In this document: positions 6,648 through 8,805 of the stretch, one piece after another
Layout of the letters: each line of letters begins with the position of its first letter
How positions within the stretch are numbered: position 1 is the stretch's first letter
DNA from: Brevundimonas sp.
GTDB lineage: Bacteria; Pseudomonadota; Alphaproteobacteria; Caulobacterales; Caulobacteraceae
Reading direction: 5' to 3'
Assembly (NCBI GenBank): GCA_022712235.1
Contig: JALAGW010000359.1
Span: forward strand, 1-8,805
Length of the DNA stretch: 8,805 bases
The notes under the pieces: generated by a model
What the model was told of the DNA's origin: nothing
Databases searched by the model: none
Seen by the model: only the letters and a program-made list of their open reading frames with translations
Made by a program: the position numbers and the translations under genes

Positions 6648-8459
6648 TCAGGGGTTAACGGCGGCGGGCGAGGGGCAGTTCTGTTCGGGCTGGAAGCGAC
6701 CCGCGCCGCGCGGGGTGGAAAGGTCCGGCCAGGCCGGCGCGACCGGCGCGGTCTGGGGGGCTTTCAGCAGGTCGCGCACGTTATTGGACCCAGGGCCGCA
6801 ATAGGCGATGCGATAGTCGCCCTGATGCGCCCAGACGCCCTCGTTCCCCTGAGCGAAGAGGGCGATGCGGTGGTTGTCGGCCAGCAGGATCTCGATCTTG
6901 CCGTCCCCGTTCAGGTCGCGCGTGGTCGCCACGCAGTCGCCGGTCTCCTGACAGCCATAGCGAGGATCGCCCGGTCGCACCGGGGTCACGAAGCCGGCGG
7001 GCAGGACGGCGTCGGCGGGCCAGGCGGCGATGCGCGGCGTGCGCGCGGGAATGGACTCGTCAGTCTGGTCCAGATCATAGCGGCTCCGGGTCGTCTGCGC
7101 CGCCTTGGCTCGGCGCGCGACCTCGGCGTTTGGCGACCCGGCCAGCTCGGCCAGGGCGGCGCGCCCGACCTTGCCCGCATCGAAGCGCAGGAAGCCGTAG
7201 TCGAATGCGGCCGCGCTGACATCGCCGCGCTTCAGCCGGGCGACCTGATCCCCGACCGACAGGCGGGCGGGGTCCAGCAGGGGGCTGAACAGGGCCAGGA
7301 TGACGCCGACGGTCAGGACGGCGGCCGCGACATTGGTCCGCTCCAGCGGCTTCATCCACGCCGTCTTCTTCCAGAAGGGCGACAGCGCGGCCCAGCCGTA
7401 GCCCGCCGCATAGACGATCCCGACCAGGGCGCAGGCCGAGGCGATGATCCGGTCCGGCGTCAGGCCGTGCTGGCCGATGCGCAGGGAGAGGCCCCAGATC
7501 GCGATCAGGATCAACGGGGTCAGCAAAACCGCCGCGACCCGCACGGCGACGCGCAGCACGACTGGCGGCAGGTTGTCCTCGCGGCCGTCCTGATAGGCGG
7601 TGTTGATCAGGATGATCAGGGCGGCGGCGGCCGACAGCACCAGGGCCGTGGCGCTGCCCGTCTTCCACAGGCCGTCCAGCCCGGTGAAGGGCAGGGCCGT
7701 CAGGAAGCCCGCCACCAGCACCGTGATGACCAGCAGCAGCCAGGACAACAGCATCAGGGCCACCGTCCGCACGCCGCGGATCAGACCGGCGCGCACGTCG
7801 GTCAGCTGCACGGCGATGGCGAAGACCAGACAGGTGACGGGGATGGAAAACCATTCCTCGCCGATCAGGTTCTCCAGGAACCGCAGGCCGATGATGCGGA
7901 ACAGGGCCGCGCCGAGGAACAGCAGCAGCCAGCAGGCCCCGGTGAAGCCCAGGGGCAGGACCCGCTGAACCCCCGCCTTCCACGCCGTGTCGAAGTAGTC
8001 GTCAAAGTCGGCGATCCAGCGGCGGCTCGCCACGGCCGGCACGACCAGATGATGGGCGATGAACAGGGCGGCGGCGCTGAAGGCGACGACGGGGAAGCGC
8101 AGATAGGGCGGGCGGAAATAGTCGCTCGCCTGCTGGGCCGCGTCGTGCCAGCCCAACAGGGCCAGGACCGCGGCGGCGATCAGGCCCCATAGCGCCAACC
8201 CCCTGACCGACAAGCGCCCGACCCCCGCCAGCAGCATGACGGGGGTGAAGGCGCAGGCGAGGGCCAGGGCGGCGAAGATCGGCGGGTTGGGGGCGGGCCA
8301 GGTCAAATGCTCCGCCGACGCGGCGCTGCGCCAAAGCAGATAGAGCAGGATGCCCTGAACCAGTCCGATGCCGATACGGGCGGCCGCCAGATCGCGCGCT
8401 CCGTTCAGCGAGGCGCGACCTGTCGAGGCGTCGTGACGGTCCGAGGGCGATGCGGTCAT
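6648..8459 (-). CDS. DUF4153 multi-spanning membrane protein with DxNxDG-containing C-terminal region
   Basis: The product is 603 residues. The ATG at 8459 has AGGAG five bases upstream. A short polar N-terminus is followed by about eleven hydrophobic segments, near 28-46, 60-80, 87-104, 123-143, 166-190, 204-220, 232-255, 268-286, 306-326, 338-358 and 377-395. The section VLRVAVRVAAVLLTPL...SLRIGQHGLTPDRIIA (301-340) is typical of DUF4153 proteins, which are inner-membrane proteins of unknown function. From 396 on the protein is soluble. Residues 515-525 read DLNGDGKIEIL, a calcium-loop type motif like those of FG-GAP/VCBS repeats, and C503, C509, C554 and C594 may form disulfides if this part is periplasmic. 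It ends 114 bases before the tacA start on the same strand, with no obvious terminator between. Confidence 0.88.
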   Translation of the reverse strand: MTASPSDRHDASTGRASLNGARDLAAARIGIGLVQGILLYLLWRSAASAEHLTWPAPNPPIFAALALACAFTPVMLLAGVGRLSVRGLALWGLIAAAVLALLGWHDAAQQASDYFRPPYLRFPVVAFSAAALFIAHHLVVPAVASRRWIADFDDYFDTAWKAGVQRVLPLGFTGACWLLLFLGAALFRIIGLRFLENLIGEEWFSIPVTCLVFAIAVQLTDVRAGLIRGVRTVALMLLSWLLLVITVLVAGFLTALPFTGLDGLWKTGSATALVLSAAAALIILINTAYQDGREDNLPPVVLRVAVRVAAVLLTPLILIAIWGLSLRIGQHGLTPDRIIASACALVGIVYAAGYGWAALSPFWKKTAWMKPLERTNVAAAVLTVGVILALFSPLLDPARLSVGDQVARLKRGDVSAAAFDYGFLRFDAGKVGRAALAELAGSPNAEVARRAKAAQTTRSRYDLDQTDESIPARTPRIAAWPADAVLPAGFVTPVRPGDPRYGCQETGDCVATTRDLNGDGKIEILLADNHRIALFAQGNEGVWAHQGDYRIAYCGPGSNNVRDLLKAPQTAPVAPAWPDLSTPRGAGRFQPEQNCPSPAAVNP

Positions 8460-8484
8460 GCCTGCTCCTGAAGTTCGCAGGCAT
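8458..8484 (-). promoter_or_regulatory. Hairpin over the DUF4153 start codon, with the ribosome site in its loop
   Basis: On the minus strand, ATGCCTG (8484-8478) pairs perfectly with CAGGCAT (8464-8458). The second arm contains the first two bases of the DUF4153 start codon. The 13-base loop holds the AGGAG ribosome site (8469-8465). The first arm begins with an out-of-frame ATG (8484) that opens a competing reading frame. This could modulate translation start, but chance cannot be excluded. Confidence 0.4.
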
Positions 8485-8520
8485 CAGACGACGGATTGTT
8501 CCTGATGGGAAGCGTCGCTT

Positions 8521-8805
8521 CTACAAGGCCCGGAAGCGGAAGTCGCGGAACCGGGCCTCGCCTTCGCCAGCGGCGTAGAGGCCGGGCCGCAGCATCATGA
8601 AGCCGCCGCGCACATTGTGATGATAGCCCGAGACCTCCATCTGGCGGTCGAACTTGGTCCAGGTCTCGCCGTCCGCGCTGTGGTGGAAGGTGATGATGTG
8701 GCGGTCGTTGGTCAGGCGCAGCTTCATGCGCCGGCCCTGGGGATTGTCAGGGCGACCGCGCTCAAGCCCGAACTGAGGGGTGACGAAGCGGTCCTTGTCG
8801 AAGCC
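8521..8805 (-). CDS. C-terminal end of a GH43-type glycosidase (partial, cut by window edge)
   Basis: The last 94 residues of a longer protein whose start lies beyond 8805; the frame is open to the edge. An internal ATG at 8727 is not the true start, since upstream codons continue the same domain. The fragment reads as a beta-sandwich concanavalin-like tail. Its features are LRLTNDRHIITFHHSADGE, then a W-T-K-F-D stretch, then GYHHNVRGGFMMLRPGLYAA and a final FRDFRFRAL. This pattern, a strand reporting on how closely the ligand fits followed by GGF...RPGLYA, is what I associate with the C-terminal domain of family 43 beta-xylosidases and arabinofuranosidases. Substrate cannot be told from this piece. 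The stop lies 61 bases before the DUF4153 start on the same strand, so the two may share a transcript. Confidence 0.75.
   Translation of the reverse strand, partial: GFDKDRFVTPQFGLERGRPDNPQGRRMKLRLTNDRHIITFHHSADGETWTKFDRQMEVSGYHHNVRGGFMMLRPGLYAAGEGEARFRDFRFRAL

Noticed and set aside
6543..6660. CtrA site upstream of tacA
   Set aside because: TTAA occurs at 6607 and 6655 but the spacing is about 44 bases, not the required seven. The second copy is in the 3' end of the neighbouring gene.
8002..8484. A 160-codon minus-strand ORF overlapping the DUF4153 start
   Set aside because: Out of frame with DUF4153, Arg/Pro-rich, no domain. Only its ATG is of interest, as part of the start-codon hairpin.

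Overview
The window is ordinary-looking, compact, GC-rich chromosomal DNA with strong G/C preference at third codon positions. The gene content points to an alphaproteobacterium of the order Caulobacterales, most likely Brevundimonas-like. The best marker is a full-length NtrC-class response regulator that I read as TacA, the stalk/cell-cycle regulator known from Caulobacter. An S10 serine carboxypeptidase, a DUF5694 protein and a GH43-type glycosidase tail fit the same group. There are no tRNA or rRNA genes, insertion sequences, phage genes or CRISPR arrays.

Layout, left to right. (1) 25-1137, minus: a secreted protein built from three TonB C-terminal-like modules, each with a cysteine pair, ending in a probable terminator at the window edge. 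(2) 1138-1945: about 800 bases between divergent genes with no convincing gene. It contains several strong inverted repeats, including a possible structured RNA around 1357-1418 and a TGTGGA repeat cluster at 1771-1832. (3) 1946-3037, plus: an exported DUF5694 protein with motifs of the ChaN/EreA/TraB-GumN type. (4) 3247-4767, plus: an exported S10 serine carboxypeptidase with a complete catalytic triad. (5) 4802-4830: a hairpin midway between convergent genes. (6) 6533 down to 4861, minus: tacA followed 20 bases later by a 66-residue basic protein, probably one transcript. (7) 6648-8459, minus: a DUF4153 multi-spanning membrane protein with an unusual periplasmic-type C-terminal region carrying a DxNxDG calcium-type motif. 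Its start codon sits in a hairpin. (8) 8521-8805, minus: the C-terminal end of a GH43-type glycosidase cut by the window edge.

Four of the products are exported or membrane-embedded (TonB-like, DUF5694, S10 peptidase, DUF4153), so the neighbourhood leans towards the cell envelope. Only tacA and the small gene behind it look like a true operon. I see no clear new multi-gene system. The items most worth a second look are the triple-module cysteine-paired TonB-like protein, the structured gap at 1250-1420, and the small protein linked to tacA.
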